Shown here: one piece after another, positions 27,486 through 36,747 of the stretch
Layout: the number at the start of each line of letters is the position of its first letter
How positions within the stretch are numbered: position 1 is the stretch's first letter
Assembly (NCBI GenBank): GCA_903882665.1
Contig: CAIRXW010000023.1
Span: 62,001 to 126,000, forward strand
Length of the DNA stretch: 64,000 nucleotides
Origin: an uncultured Chlorobiaceae bacterium
GTDB lineage: Bacteria; Bacteroidota; Chlorobiia; Chlorobiales; Chlorobiaceae
Direction: 5' to 3'
Notes under the pieces: generated by a model
What the model was told of the DNA's origin: nothing
What the model saw: the letters and a program-made list of their open reading frames with translations, nothing else
Databases searched by the model: none
Position numbers and translations under genes: made by a program

Positions 27486-28138
27486 GCTGCAATCAGTTTT
27501 CCAATTTTCAAGTGCGACTGAATCGTGATGTCTGTTGAGAGTAACCCGCGAAAACCTGTCGCAGGTACAGCCATCTTTGGTGCGCTTGCAGCATGCTTCC
27601 GCCCGATGTCAGTGAGTTGCAAAAGAATATCACGACCATGCTTTCGCTTGGTTACAAGCCCGCAAGTTTCGAGATTCCCGATAAGCTGAGTGACTCGCCC
27701 CGCACTGACTCCAAGTTTTTTAATAAGATCCAGTTGGGGGAGTTCACGATTTCCTGTTTCGAGAAGCAATTGCAGGATTTCCGGAACATGACGGCGTTTC
27801 AGTTGTGTCTCAGGATCGGCATGGGCAAGATTGAGTCGCCTCGCTTCGAGCATATCACTCGCCTCCTGCCATCGGTATATGAACTCTTCAGGAAGCGATG
27901 CTGGCGAATTTGCCCCGTTAAGAGCTCGATGAATAAGACGTTGCATTTCAGATATACCTTCGCGATCGTTGAGTCGAGCAATTGCATCCATTGACCAGAC
28001 GGTAATCAACAGATTGGCCATATCCAGAGCCTGTTCATCCCATTTTTCAAGTGTCCGAATGGCTTCAAAGAGTTCGGGTGGTGTAGAGCGATCGACAAAC
28101 AGTATAGGATCGCTGGCATGAAGATCGAGTGTGCTCAT
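27482..28138 (-). CDS. Winged-helix (MarR-like) protein upstream of the KGGVGR gene
   Basis: A 218-residue protein. The N-terminal half is helical without recognised features (LDMANLLITVWSMDAIARLNDREG). Residues ~115-185 form a winged helix: VPEILQLLLETGNRELPQLDLIKKLGVSAGRVTQLIGNLETCGLVTKRKHGRDILLQLTDIGRKHA, the pattern of MarR/ArsR-type DNA-binding domains. It is coupled to the large KGGVGR gene by a four-base stop/start overlap, so it is likely the system's regulator or an essential small partner. An imperfect palindrome lies 36 bases upstream of its start. Confidence 0.8.
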   Translation of the reverse strand: MSTLDLHASDPILFVDRSTPPELFEAIRTLEKWDEQALDMANLLITVWSMDAIARLNDREGISEMQRLIHRALNGANSPASLPEEFIYRWQEASDMLEARRLNLAHADPETQLKRRHVPEILQLLLETGNRELPQLDLIKKLGVSAGRVTQLIGNLETCGLVTKRKHGRDILLQLTDIGRKHAASAPKMAVPATGFRGLLSTDITIQSHLKIGKLIAA

Positions 28139-28173
28139 GAGAGTATTTCCAAATTATCCTAAACCTTTTCAGT

Positions 28174-28190
28174 TAGAATTAATTTAACAT
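28174..28190. promoter_or_regulatory. Candidate operator upstream of the winged-helix gene
   Basis: GTTAGAATTAATTTAAC is an imperfect palindrome (six of eight arm positions match around the central T). It lies 36 bases upstream of the winged-helix start in an AT-rich promoter-like stretch, a normal place for autoregulation. Evidence is only symmetry and position. Confidence 0.3.
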
Positions 28191-28222
28191 TATTTAGCTA
28201 TTAAAAAATTCCTGCCTGCATA

Positions 28223-28618
28223 TCAGCTCAAGTCAACCAGCGTAAAATGGTCGAATTCATCCCTGGTTACAGAGACGATAACCAGATCTTCTTTACACTC
28301 AACAAATTTCTGGTGCTGCACAAACCCGCGCACTGGAGTTGAACCAGCAGGCAGTTCCTGATTGGCGACAGCCACAATTGTTCCGAGCGTATCGTGCATT
28401 GTTTTTGCTGTCGCCTTATGTGGATTAAGTTTATCGGTCATGCTCGGAACAAGCAGCCAGTCAAGCGGCAGAGAAGCCAACACCATGGCAGGTTCGCCTT
28501 CAAAAAAATCTTTGCAGATCGCCATGGCCATCAGTCCGAGTGATGTAAACAAGCAGGTAAAATGATTCGGAGCACATTCTATACCCTCCTTTCGCTTGTC
28601 AAGCTTAACAACCATCAT
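28223..28618 (-). pseudogene. Truncated nitrilase-like (carbon-nitrogen hydrolase) domain
   Basis: About 131 residues. The segment SLGLMAMAICKDFFEGEP...LDWLLVPSMTDK matches the region around the nucleophilic Cys of the nitrilase superfamily (hydrophobic strand, I-C-K-D, then a strand ending VPS). The later part (AVANQELPAG, GFVQHQKFVECKEDLVIVSV) fits the domain's C-terminus. The N-terminal half with the catalytic Glu and Lys is missing, and an in-frame stop lies just upstream, so it looks like the 3' remnant of a larger gene. Nitrilase domains occur fused to some defence reverse transcriptases, among other contexts; that link here is speculation. It abuts the resumption of the men operon at 28724. 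Confidence 0.5.
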
Positions 28619-28723
28619 TTTCACCTGCAAATGATTTTCTGTACGTCAATAAGGTTCCTATATTAATCCGGAATCGTTCCGGATGACCACCGGAAACAAG
28701 CACAGCAATCTGTCAATAATATT

Positions 28724-29548
28724 ATGTCCATAACAACCAGTTCCAATAGTGAGACCCCACTCAACACTGAAAGCGTAAGGGATTCTTCCTTGCCCCGCAT
28801 TGTCTTTCTGCACGGCTTTCTTGGCTCAGGCAGCGACTGGGTACCAATTGCCCGGCAGCTTGAAAATGATTACTGCTGCATTCTGGTTGACCTGCCAGGA
28901 CACGGAGAGAGCGACATAGAGGCAAGCGGCAACCCCGACCTCTTTTTTACAGAAACCGTTGATGCGCTTGCAATGCAACTGAACCGTTCGGCAGATCCCG
29001 AGCCCTGCTTTCTTGTCGGCTATTCGATGGGTGGCAGAATTGCGCTCTCCCTGCTGCTGCGCCATCCAGAACTCGTTGCCAAAGCAATTATTGTCTCTGC
29101 CTCCCCCGGCATCAGAACTGAAGAGGAGCGCCTTAGCCGTCGGGAGAGCGACGAGGGTATTGCTCGGAAAATCGAAAAAAACTTTGAGGGATTCATTCAG
29201 GCATGGTATGAGCAGCCGCTCTTTGCCACACTCAAAAATCACCAGATATTCAAAGAGGTCGAGAGCGAAAGAAAAATCAATAATCCCGAAAACCTTGCCC
29301 TTGCCCTTAGGCTCCTTGGAACGGGGCGCCAGCCCTCGCTATGGGATGAATTGCAAAAAAACAGGGTGCCGATACAATTTTTTGCGGGTGAAAAAGACCT
29401 GAAATTCGTTGAGATTGGGCGTCAAATGGTTAATTTATGCACTGAATCAACGCTTGAGATTTTTCCCGGCTGCGGTCACACGCTGCACCTTGAAAACCGG
29501 GAGCTGTTTCTTGACCGGTTGACACAATTTTTCAACAAGCATCAATAA
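28724..29548 (+). CDS. menH: Alpha/beta hydrolase, probable SHCHC synthase MenH
   Basis: A 274-residue alpha/beta hydrolase. It shows the oxyanion segment [13 protein letters not shown], the DLPGHGES motif, the nucleophile elbow GYSMGGR and a late GCGHTLHLE His. MenH removes pyruvate from SEPHCHC to give SHCHC in menaquinone synthesis. The position seven bases before menB supports this role. The first ~25 residues are extra compared with the usual start near LPRIVFLHG; no better start codon is visible there. Confidence 0.88.
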   Translation: MSITTSSNSETPLNTESVRDSSLPRIVFLHGFLGSGSDWVPIARQLENDYCCILVDLPGHGESDIEASGNPDLFFTETVDALAMQLNRSADPEPCFLVGYSMGGRIALSLLLRHPELVAKAIIVSASPGIRTEEERLSRRESDEGIARKIEKNFEGFIQAWYEQPLFATLKNHQIFKEVESERKINNPENLALALRLLGTGRQPSLWDELQKNRVPIQFFAGEKDLKFVEIGRQMVNLCTESTLEIFPGCGHTLHLENRELFLDRLTQFFNKHQ

Positions 29549-29555
29549 TCCTGAT

Positions 29556-30377
29556 ATGAGCGCTGTACACTGGATTCCAGAAGGTGACTTTACCGACATA
29601 CTCTACCATAAGGCGGAAGGCATTGCCAAAATCACCATCAATCGTCCGGAGGTACGGAACGCGTTTCGTCCCCAGACGGTTGACGAGATGATTGAGGCCC
29701 TTCAGGACGCAAGGAACGACAATTCAATTGGTGTTATCATCCTCACGGGCCAGGGCGATCTGGCCTTCTGCTCGGGTGGCGACCAGAAAATCAGGGGTAA
29801 CGCCGGTTATGCCGACGGCAAAGGGGTCAACAAGCTCAATGTCCTCGATTTCCAGCGCGATATCCGCACCTGCCCGAAACCGGTCATTGCCATGGTTGCC
29901 GGTTACTCCATCGGTGGCGGCCATGTGCTGCACATGCTCTGCGATCTGACCATTGCGGCCGAGAATGCTATCTTCGGCCAGACCGGTCCCAAGGTTGGTT
30001 CATTTGACGGAGGATGGGGTGCAAGCTACATGGCCCGGCTTGTCGGCCAGAAAAAAGCACGCGAAATATGGTTCCTCTGCCGCCAGTACAATGCCGCCGA
30101 AGCTCTTGCCATGGGGCTGGTGAACACCGTTGTGCCGCTTGAGCGACTCGAAGAGGAGACGGTGCAGTGGTGCCGTGAAATCCTTGCAAATTCCCCGCTT
30201 GCCATCCGCTGCCTGAAATCGGCTCTCAATGCCGATTGTGATGGTCAGTCAGGCCTGCAGGAACTTGCGGGAAATGCAACCATGCTCTACTACATGAGTG
30301 AAGAGGGGCAAGAGGGCCGAAACGCTTTTGTCGAGAAACGGAAACCTGATTTCAGCAAATTTCCCAAGAGACCTTGA
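29556..30377 (+). CDS. menB: 1,4-dihydroxy-2-naphthoyl-CoA synthase MenB
   Basis: A 273-residue crotonase-fold enzyme that closes the second ring of the naphthoquinone from o-succinylbenzoyl-CoA. Family-specific segments include [45 protein letters not shown] and [34 protein letters not shown]. It lies seven bases after menH, and its TGA overlaps the TTG start of menC (TTGA). Confidence 0.97.
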   Translation: MSAVHWIPEGDFTDILYHKAEGIAKITINRPEVRNAFRPQTVDEMIEALQDARNDNSIGVIILTGQGDLAFCSGGDQKIRGNAGYADGKGVNKLNVLDFQRDIRTCPKPVIAMVAGYSIGGGHVLHMLCDLTIAAENAIFGQTGPKVGSFDGGWGASYMARLVGQKKAREIWFLCRQYNAAEALAMGLVNTVVPLERLEEETVQWCREILANSPLAIRCLKSALNADCDGQSGLQELAGNATMLYYMSEEGQEGRNAFVEKRKPDFSKFPKRP

Positions 30378-31447
30378 ACGCGTCACACATTATTCTTTAT
30401 CGATATGCCATCCCCTTTACCGAGCCAATCACCGTCAAGGGGCAACGGCTTGTGCAGCGGGAAGGCATTGTCCTTGCACTGAAGAGCCCGGGAGAGCAGC
30501 AGATCGCCTACGGTGAAATAGCCCCGCTTCCGGGACTGCACCATGAAACGCTGCAATCAGCCGAAGCGCAACTGGTCGCGGTGCTGGCAAAGCATGACTT
30601 TGCCGCTCCCGGCATTTTGCCTGAAGGGCTCTTCCCTTCAGTACGGACAGGGCTGGAAATGGTAATGATCAACCTTGACGCAGCCACATCGGGCACGCTT
30701 CCCGTTTTTGCGGATGCTGAGCCTGTCACCGACCAGGTTCCACTCAATGCTCTGCTCTTCGGCGACACGGAGCTCATCATGCAGCGGGCAGAAAAGTACT
30801 TTTCTCTTGGATACCGCACGTTCAAACTCAAAGTCGCGTCGAGTAATACCGAAAATGCCATAAGAAGCATCAATGCACTGCACCGCACCTTCGGGGATCG
30901 TATTGCGTTGCGGCTTGACGCCAACCAGTCGCTCTCGCTTGACGAAGCGCTCGATTTTGCCGGAAATATCCCCAGGGGCAGCATAGCTTATATCGAAGAA
31001 CCACTGAAAGAGGCTGAACTGATCGGTGAATTTTATGCAAAAACAGCAATCCACTCAGCGCTCGACGAAACGCTCTGGCAAAAGCCGGAACTGCTCGACG
31101 AAATTCCCGAAGCATCTCTTGCGGCGCTGATACTGAAACCAAACCGCTTGGGTGGTATTTCAGCAGCGCTACACTTCGCCCAATATGCAAGAGAACACAA
31201 TCTGCTTGCGGTTTTCAGCTCAGCTTTCGAGAGCGGCATCAGTCTGAGCTTTTACGCATGGCTTGCCGCATCAACCTCCTCCAAACCAGCCGCATGTGGA
31301 CTCGACACCAGCCGTTACCTGAAAAACGACCTGCTCGAAACACCTTTTGGAGCCGAAAATGCCCTGCTTGACAGCAGTAAACTTTACCGGGAAGGGATGA
31401 AGGTCAATCAGAGAAGTCTCAAGCGTACGTCACTATGGACATTATAG
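30374..31447 (+). CDS. menC: o-Succinylbenzoate synthase MenC
   Basis: A 357-residue enolase-superfamily enzyme that dehydrates SHCHC to o-succinylbenzoate. The catalytic and metal-binding pattern is present: KxK as FKLKVAS, RLDANQS (Asp), YIEEPLKE (Glu), SALDETLW (Asp/Glu) and ILKPNRLGG (Lys). It starts with TTG overlapping the menB stop by four bases, and its end overlaps menE by 13 bases, so the whole block is tightly coupled. Confidence 0.92.
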   Translation: MNASHIILYRYAIPFTEPITVKGQRLVQREGIVLALKSPGEQQIAYGEIAPLPGLHHETLQSAEAQLVAVLAKHDFAAPGILPEGLFPSVRTGLEMVMINLDAATSGTLPVFADAEPVTDQVPLNALLFGDTELIMQRAEKYFSLGYRTFKLKVASSNTENAIRSINALHRTFGDRIALRLDANQSLSLDEALDFAGNIPRGSIAYIEEPLKEAELIGEFYAKTAIHSALDETLWQKPELLDEIPEASLAALILKPNRLGGISAALHFAQYAREHNLLAVFSSAFESGISLSFYAWLAASTSSKPAACGLDTSRYLKNDLLETPFGAENALLDSSKLYREGMKVNQRSLKRTSLWTL

Positions 31448-32910
31448 GCCGGGCGGCAGAGCTTTTCGGCAACTCGCCCATGCTGAGAATGGCTGGCAGC
31501 AACATATCCTTCATTGAGTGCAACAGAGAAGCTCAGGCGATCGCAAAGAGCCTCTGCCGCAGGGGAGTTCATGCCGGAGATATTGTTGCAATTGCCGCAA
31601 CAAACAGCGGGGAGATGTTGCTGCTTCTCCTTGGACTGCTGAAAGCCGGCATAATTGCCGCGCCGCTCAACTATCGTTTTCCTCAACACCTGCTCAACAA
31701 AACGCTGGAAAAACTGCGTCCCCGTCTGGTGGTGACCTCCAATCAAGAGAAATTCAGCGCCGTCAGCACAACAACACTTGCTTCTATTCTTGACGATACA
31801 GCGCCTGGCAAAGAGAGCGGCACAACCCTTGAGGATAACACAAATACCGCCGCACCTCCAGAGTCTGGAACAGTAAAAGGGATGAGTCGCTCCGTCACCA
31901 TTATCCACAGCTCCGGAAGCTCGGGAGAGGCAAAAGCGGCCCTGCACAGCTTTGCAAACCACTGGTACAACGCACTCGGCTCCAATGAAAATATCCCTTT
32001 CGGTGCGGGCGATTGCTGGCTTCTTTCACTGCCGCTCTACCACATCGGCGGTTACTCCCTTCTCTTCCGATCGCTCATCTCGGGAGGAGCGCTTGCCATC
32101 GCAGAGCCTGATGAAAGCCTTGCTCACTGCATGATGAACTTCCCGCTCACCCATCTCTCCCTTGTACCAACGCAGCTTTACCGTCTGCTTGCCAGCCAGA
32201 AAAACACGACCCTGCTGCGCAAGCTGAAGGCCGTTCTGCTCGGCGGAAGTGCCGCGCCAAAATCGCTGATTGAGGAGGCTCTCCGGCAGCATATTCCCCT
32301 CTACCTGAGTTACGGCTCAACCGAGATGGCTTCGCAGATTGCAACCACCCCTGCACCGATAACCGCTATCCAGCAAAGCAGCGGTCTACTCCTGCCCTAC
32401 CGAGAACTGAGTATCGCCAATGATGGAGAGTTGCTGGTCAAGGGGCCCTGCCTTTTTCAGGGATACCTGCGGGGTGGACTTATTCAGCCTCAAACAGACA
32501 ATGATGGGTGGTTCCATACCGCCGACATCGGAAGCCTCTCCGAAAAAGGCGAGGTCACCGTTCTTGGACGCAAAGACAACATGTTCATCTCAGGAGGCGA
32601 AAACATCCACCCCGAAGAGATCGAAAAAGCGCTGATGATGATTGATGGTGTGCTGGAGGCGGTTGTCGTGGCGGTATCTGACGATGAATATGGCCAAAGA
32701 CCAGTCGCCTTCATCCAGAGCATTGAGGAGGAAAAACCCGATGAGCAGGCAATCATTGAGGCGATGCATACAATGGTGGGCAAACTGAAAACTCCCATCC
32801 GCTTTTTCCCCGTAAGGCAATGGGTAACCCTGCCGGGCTCACAAAAAAGCGACCGGGCATGGTACCAAAAAGAGGCATCAGCCCCGTCGCGCCCGCCTCT
32901 TGAGCCGTAA
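31435..32910 (+). CDS. menE: o-Succinylbenzoate-CoA ligase MenE
   Basis: A 491-residue acyl-CoA synthetase that activates o-succinylbenzoate. AMP-binding motifs are TIIHSSGSSGEAKAAL (phosphate loop), YLSYGSTEMASQ, GWFHTADIG and RKDNMFISGGENIHPEEIE. It starts inside the menC end (13-base overlap). Its 3' end overlaps the convergent membrane-protein gene by 33 bases. It is the last recognised gene of the men block; menA and menG are not in the window. Confidence 0.94.
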   Translation: MDIIGRAAELFGNSPMLRMAGSNISFIECNREAQAIAKSLCRRGVHAGDIVAIAATNSGEMLLLLLGLLKAGIIAAPLNYRFPQHLLNKTLEKLRPRLVVTSNQEKFSAVSTTTLASILDDTAPGKESGTTLEDNTNTAAPPESGTVKGMSRSVTIIHSSGSSGEAKAALHSFANHWYNALGSNENIPFGAGDCWLLSLPLYHIGGYSLLFRSLISGGALAIAEPDESLAHCMMNFPLTHLSLVPTQLYRLLASQKNTTLLRKLKAVLLGGSAAPKSLIEEALRQHIPLYLSYGSTEMASQIATTPAPITAIQQSSGLLLPYRELSIANDGELLVKGPCLFQGYLRGGLIQPQTDNDGWFHTADIGSLSEKGEVTVLGRKDNMFISGGENIHPEEIEKALMMIDGVLEAVVVAVSDDEYGQRPVAFIQSIEEEKPDEQAIIEAMHTMVGKLKTPIRFFPVRQWVTLPGSQKSDRAWYQKEASAPSRPPLEP

Positions 32911-33423
32911 AACAGCCCAGGAGCCTCCAAAACCAGCTATCAGTGCATAAAAAGCGCCAAACACAACCATGTTCATCAGCAGATCGGTGAGGGTTAACTC
33001 TGCCGGAGCAAGGACAAGTTTTTTGGCCTCAACCAGCGCTTGCACCTGATCCTGAAGCTCCGGTTTTCCCTTTGCCACATCAAGCATCCAGTCAATCACA
33101 AGGAGAAAGCTCTCCACTCCAGGAGTATAATTGATGAACCGAATAAGAAGAAAGCTGACAACCACAGAGAGGACACCTCCGGCCAAACCGGTAATGCTTC
33201 CCAGAGCAAAAGCTTCACTGTAGGGCAATCGCACCTGGAAGCGCATGATGGTTTGATGAAGCGCAACCGCTCCAGCCACAAAAATTCCGACAGGGAGAAG
33301 AATATTGAGCAGGGTGAGGTAGGGCACCGTCGTCGTCAATAAAATGATGGCCGCACCCAGCAGAACAGCAAACCGTTTTCCCGCAAACGGCAAAAGAGAG
33401 AGATTCACATTTTCAGCAGCCAT
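32878..33423 (-). CDS. DUF4199-like integral membrane protein
   Basis: A 181-residue protein with four probable membrane segments (about 15-35, 42-62, 72-96 and 150-172) and an intervening soluble stretch (LDVAKGKPELQDQVQALVEAKK). The layout resembles the DUF4199 family of Bacteroidota/Chlorobiota membrane proteins, whose function is unknown. It sits six bases downstream of dapB and is convergent with menE, with a 33-base overlap. Confidence 0.75.
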   Translation of the reverse strand: MAAENVNLSLLPFAGKRFAVLLGAAIILLTTTVPYLTLLNILLPVGIFVAGAVALHQTIMRFQVRLPYSEAFALGSITGLAGGVLSVVVSFLLIRFINYTPGVESFLLVIDWMLDVAKGKPELQDQVQALVEAKKLVLAPAELTLTDLLMNMVVFGAFYALIAGFGGSWAVLRLKRRARRG

Positions 33424-33429
33424 GTTCCT

Positions 33430-34176
33430 TCAAGCAAACTTTTCATTCAAAAAATCATCCATCGTATAAAATCCTGGCGCTGTTTTATGGCGCAGGGCGA
33501 GCCAGATAGCGGCTTCAACAGCGCCCGAAGCAAATCCTGAACGGTTTTTGGCCGTATGGGAGACCACAATTTCATCAGCATCAGAGTCAATAAAGGCGGA
33601 GTGCTTCCCAAAAACGGAGCCAAGCCGCAGAGAGGCAACCTGCAGCTCGTCCGCCGCAAGCTTTTTATCATCCGAGAGCTGCCGCACAACGCTCTTTTTG
33701 CGGCTGTTGGCCGAAAGAATCATATCAGCCGCCCGCAAAGCCGTACCGCTGGGGAAATCGGCCTTGGCGGTATGATGCTGTTCTGCAAAGGCAATATCGA
33801 ACTGAGCGAAGGGAGCGATAAGACGTGCAGCTTCACGCACTGTCCGCAGAAAAATGTTGACCCCAAGCGAAAAATTTGCCGAATAGAGGAGTGAGCTCCC
33901 GGCATCGGAGAGCATCCCCTTGACCTCATCCTGCTGGTCATCCCAGCCGGTGGTTCCCACAACAACAGGCACGCCGGAGGCAAGCATGGCGGGAAGGTTG
34001 GCCAAAAAAGCCTCCCTGACGGTAAAGTCTATGATTGCATCGCTTCCCTGAAAAAGGTCAGGGGTAATGGTGGTATTGATATCGAGCACGGCAGCCGTTT
34101 CGTGGCAGCCCGACTGGGCAATAACAAGAGCGACCTGCTGGCCCATTCTCCCGTTTCCAACAAGGGTAAACCTCAT
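33430..34176 (-). CDS. dapB: 4-Hydroxy-tetrahydrodipicolinate reductase
   Basis: A 248-residue reductase of the lysine/diaminopimelate pathway. The start at 34176 gives [16 protein letters not shown], the expected NAD(P)H-binding Rossmann beginning; an upstream start at 34242 would only add an unrelated tail. Other marks are [18 protein letters not shown], the catalytic segment [16 protein letters not shown] and a C-terminal [21 protein letters not shown]. It lies 62 bases downstream of parB on the same strand. Confidence 0.95.
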   Translation of the reverse strand: MRFTLVGNGRMGQQVALVIAQSGCHETAAVLDINTTITPDLFQGSDAIIDFTVREAFLANLPAMLASGVPVVVGTTGWDDQQDEVKGMLSDAGSSLLYSANFSLGVNIFLRTVREAARLIAPFAQFDIAFAEQHHTAKADFPSGTALRAADMILSANSRKKSVVRQLSDDKKLAADELQVASLRLGSVFGKHSAFIDSDADEIVVSHTAKNRSGFASGAVEAAIWLALRHKTAPGFYTMDDFLNEKFA

Positions 34177-34238
34177 GATTGTTGTTTCTTGCTTATGAAT
34201 GGACTTTTTTTTGCAAAGCGGAAGTTTCAGTGGGAAAT

Positions 34239-35126
34239 TCACTCATGACGCATGATTTCGAGAAGCCTGTCGAGATCATCATTGGAGAAGTACTGGATGT
34301 GAATCTCCCCTTTACCTCCCTTTTTTTCAACAATGCGCACCTTCGTGGCAAGGTTATTTCTTAAAAGGGTCTCAAGCTCGACAAGGTACGAGGAACGCTC
34401 CGAAGAGGCCGCATGGAGAGGCTTTGACTGCTCCTTGAAGAGACGGTTCACCAGCGCCTCGGTCTGCCGGACGGAAAGCTGATGGGTGAGAATCTGTTTC
34501 CATACCTTCAACTGCTGCTGTTCACCGGGAAGGTTAACAAGCGCCCGAGCATGTCCGGAGGAGATTTCGCGGCTCCTGATGCTGTCCTGGATCTGCAGCG
34601 GCAGCTTGAGAAGACGGAGAAAATTGCTGACAGTGGAGCGGTTTTTGCCCACCTTCTGGGCAATCTCCTCCTGTGTCAGGTTACACTTCGTTGTCAGGCT
34701 TTTGAGGGCGAGAGCAATTTCGATAGCATTAAGATCTTCGCGCTGAATATTCTCGATAAGCGCAAGCTCAAGTTTGGTTGAATCGTCATGCGCCTCAATG
34801 ACGTAGGCAGGAATAAACTTGAAGCCCGCCAGCGTAACCGCCCTGAGCCGCCGCTCTCCACTGATGAGCTGATAGCCGTCACCATCCCTGCAAACCGTAA
34901 CCGGCTGAATCACCCCGTTTTCAAGAATGGAGTTTTTCAGCTCTTCGAGAGCAGTTTCATCAAATTCCTTGCGGGGCTGAAACGGATTTGCATTGATCTT
35001 CTCAATCGGCAGACTGCCTATACTTCCAACCGGGGCTGGCTCCTCGGCCTCATCCTTCGAAACGGAGGCAAATTCATCGTCCTGAAAAAGTGCTTTCAGG
35101 CCTCGTCCCAATGCTTTTTTCGCCAT
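34239..35126 (-). CDS. parB: Chromosome-partitioning protein ParB
   Basis: A 295-residue ParB/Spo0J CTPase clamp that loads at parS and organises the origin region. Markers are [14 protein letters not shown] at the start, [13 protein letters not shown], the CTP-binding GERRLRA box, [13 protein letters not shown] and the helix-turn-helix [25 protein letters not shown] Met three codons upstream (35135) is an alternative start. It is directly downstream of parA, separated by 24 bases. No parS-like 16-mer was noticed nearby. Confidence 0.95.
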   Translation of the reverse strand: MAKKALGRGLKALFQDDEFASVSKDEAEEPAPVGSIGSLPIEKINANPFQPRKEFDETALEELKNSILENGVIQPVTVCRDGDGYQLISGERRLRAVTLAGFKFIPAYVIEAHDDSTKLELALIENIQREDLNAIEIALALKSLTTKCNLTQEEIAQKVGKNRSTVSNFLRLLKLPLQIQDSIRSREISSGHARALVNLPGEQQQLKVWKQILTHQLSVRQTEALVNRLFKEQSKPLHAASSERSSYLVELETLLRNNLATKVRIVEKKGGKGEIHIQYFSNDDLDRLLEIMRHE

Positions 35127-35150
35127 ATCACCCATCAGCTTACAGGTCAG

Positions 35151-35948
35151 CTACGGCTGACGAACTTTAAATTTGTTAATATTGCCATCTCGTTCAAAAA
35201 TCTCCTGGGCCAGATCGAGATAGTCTTTCGAGCCGATACACTGGGCGTCATAGAGCAGGGCCGGCTTGCCATGGCTCGGTGCTTCCGAAAGCCGTACATT
35301 GCGACGAATATAGGTCTTGTAAACCTTCTCCTTGAAAAATTTCTTGACCTCTTCTGCAACCTGCGATGCCAGACGGAGCCGTGCATCATACATGGTCACC
35401 AGAACCCCTTCAATCTCAAGCCTCGGATTGAGATGCTTGCGGACAATACTGATGGTATTAAGCAGTTTTCCCAGCCCCTCAAGCGCATAATATTCAGCCT
35501 GAACCGGTATGAGCACGGAATCAGCCGCCGTGAGCGAGTTAAGAGTGATAAGGCCGAGCGAAGGCGGGCAGTCGATAATGATGTAATCGTACAGGTCGCG
35601 GACACCCTTGAGCGCTTTCTGCATCACATACTCGCGCTCTTTCATGTTCACCAGTTCAACCTCCATCCCGACAAGATTGACATTTGAAGGAAGCACATCA
35701 AGATACTCCAGACTGGAGGACTTGATGGCATCCTGTATCTTGCCACCCTTTACCATCACCTGGTAAAAAGTATTATCGATCTCATCGCCGATTTCGAGAC
35801 CAAAACCAGAGGTCGCATTAGCCTGTGGATCGATATCAATCAGCAGCGTCCTGAACTCAGAAATGGCAATGGAAGCCGCTATATTGACGGAAGTGGTTGT
35901 TTTTCCAACCCCCCCTTTCTGGTTTGCAATCGCAATAACTCTGCCCAT
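35151..35948 (-). CDS. parA: Chromosome-partitioning ATPase ParA (Soj)
   Basis: A 265-residue Walker-type ATPase that with ParB segregates the chromosome. It shows the deviant Walker A motif [15 protein letters not shown], the switch DIDPQANAT, and [15 protein letters not shown]. The length and [13 protein letters not shown] start are typical of chromosomal Soj proteins. It is the first gene of a leftward parA-parB-dapB run. Confidence 0.97.
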   Translation of the reverse strand: MGRVIAIANQKGGVGKTTTSVNIAASIAISEFRTLLIDIDPQANATSGFGLEIGDEIDNTFYQVMVKGGKIQDAIKSSSLEYLDVLPSNVNLVGMEVELVNMKEREYVMQKALKGVRDLYDYIIIDCPPSLGLITLNSLTAADSVLIPVQAEYYALEGLGKLLNTISIVRKHLNPRLEIEGVLVTMYDARLRLASQVAEEVKKFFKEKVYKTYIRRNVRLSEAPSHGKPALLYDAQCIGSKDYLDLAQEIFERDGNINKFKVRQP

Positions 35949-36044
35949 GTACTAACCAGGGAAATTTAAAGCAGTTGATGTTTCATCATAATCTACTGCA
36001 TTATAATACATACATGAACCATTACAAATTATAATTTTGCTGCG

Positions 36045-36635
36045 ATGGAACGGCTTGAAAAACAATTCTATGAACAACCCACCCTTGAACTTGCTGAACA
36101 ACTGCTCGGAAAAATCTTTGTACACATACTTCCGGGAAATATCCGGCTCACAGGACGAATTGTTGAAACCGAAGCCTATTTGAGCCATCAAGACGAAGCC
36201 AGCCATGCCTGGAGGGGCAGAACAACAAGAAACCAGATCATGTTCCGGAAGCCTGGAACCATCTACATCTATTTCACTTATGGCTGCCATTACATGCTCA
36301 ATATTGTCAGCGAACCTGAACACTGCGCTGGCGCAGTCCTGGTAAGGGCTATGGAACCGCTGGAAGGGTTGCTGTTCATGCAGGAGCAGAGAGGAACCAG
36401 CGTTATGACCAATCTGATGAGCGGCCCCGGAAAACTTGCCAGAGCACTTGCCATCGACGGCAACTGCAACGGACAAGATCTGTTCGGTAAGGAGTTCTTT
36501 CTGGAAAACGCTCCGCCGCTGCCCAAAGAGATGATAGCTACCTCAACGAGAGTGGGCATTTCAAAAAGCAGGGAATTGCCCTGGCGAAAATTCATACGCA
36601 ACAATCCCCATGTCTCGAAAGGCAAAGTTACATGA
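36045..36635 (+). CDS. 3-Methyladenine DNA glycosylase (AAG/MPG type)
   Basis: A 196-residue base-excision repair enzyme that removes alkylated purines. Family features are [30 protein letters not shown] (catalytic Glu region), [28 protein letters not shown] and [11 protein letters not shown]. Length fits the bacterial family. It diverges from parA with 96 bases between, and is followed by a structured spacer before mgtE. Confidence 0.94.
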   Translation: MERLEKQFYEQPTLELAEQLLGKIFVHILPGNIRLTGRIVETEAYLSHQDEASHAWRGRTTRNQIMFRKPGTIYIYFTYGCHYMLNIVSEPEHCAGAVLVRAMEPLEGLLFMQEQRGTSVMTNLMSGPGKLARALAIDGNCNGQDLFGKEFFLENAPPLPKEMIATSTRVGISKSRELPWRKFIRNNPHVSKGKVT

Positions 36636-36646
36636 ATGTTAAAAAG

Positions 36647-36699
36647 AAGCGCTGCGTATTGGAAAGTTTCAAAAAATAACTCTTTTTGAAGCAGCGCCT
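36647..36699. other. Nested hairpin downstream of the DNA glycosylase gene
   Basis: GCGCTGC at 36649-36655 pairs with GCAGCGC at 36691-36697, enclosing a second stem TTCAAAAA (36668-36675) with TTTTTGAA (36683-36690). No gene lies here. It may stop transcription from the glycosylase gene or act in the mgtE leader. Confidence 0.5.
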
Positions 36700-36747
36700 C
36701 TCTGCATGGAAAGCTGCAGTAACCCATACACCTAACCTGCTCCGCCC

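Noticed and set aside
34239-36044. Possible parS sites or replication origin near parAB
   Set aside because: No TGTTTCACGTGAAACA-like 16-mer or DnaA-box cluster was noticed by eye; dnaA and other origin genes are absent.
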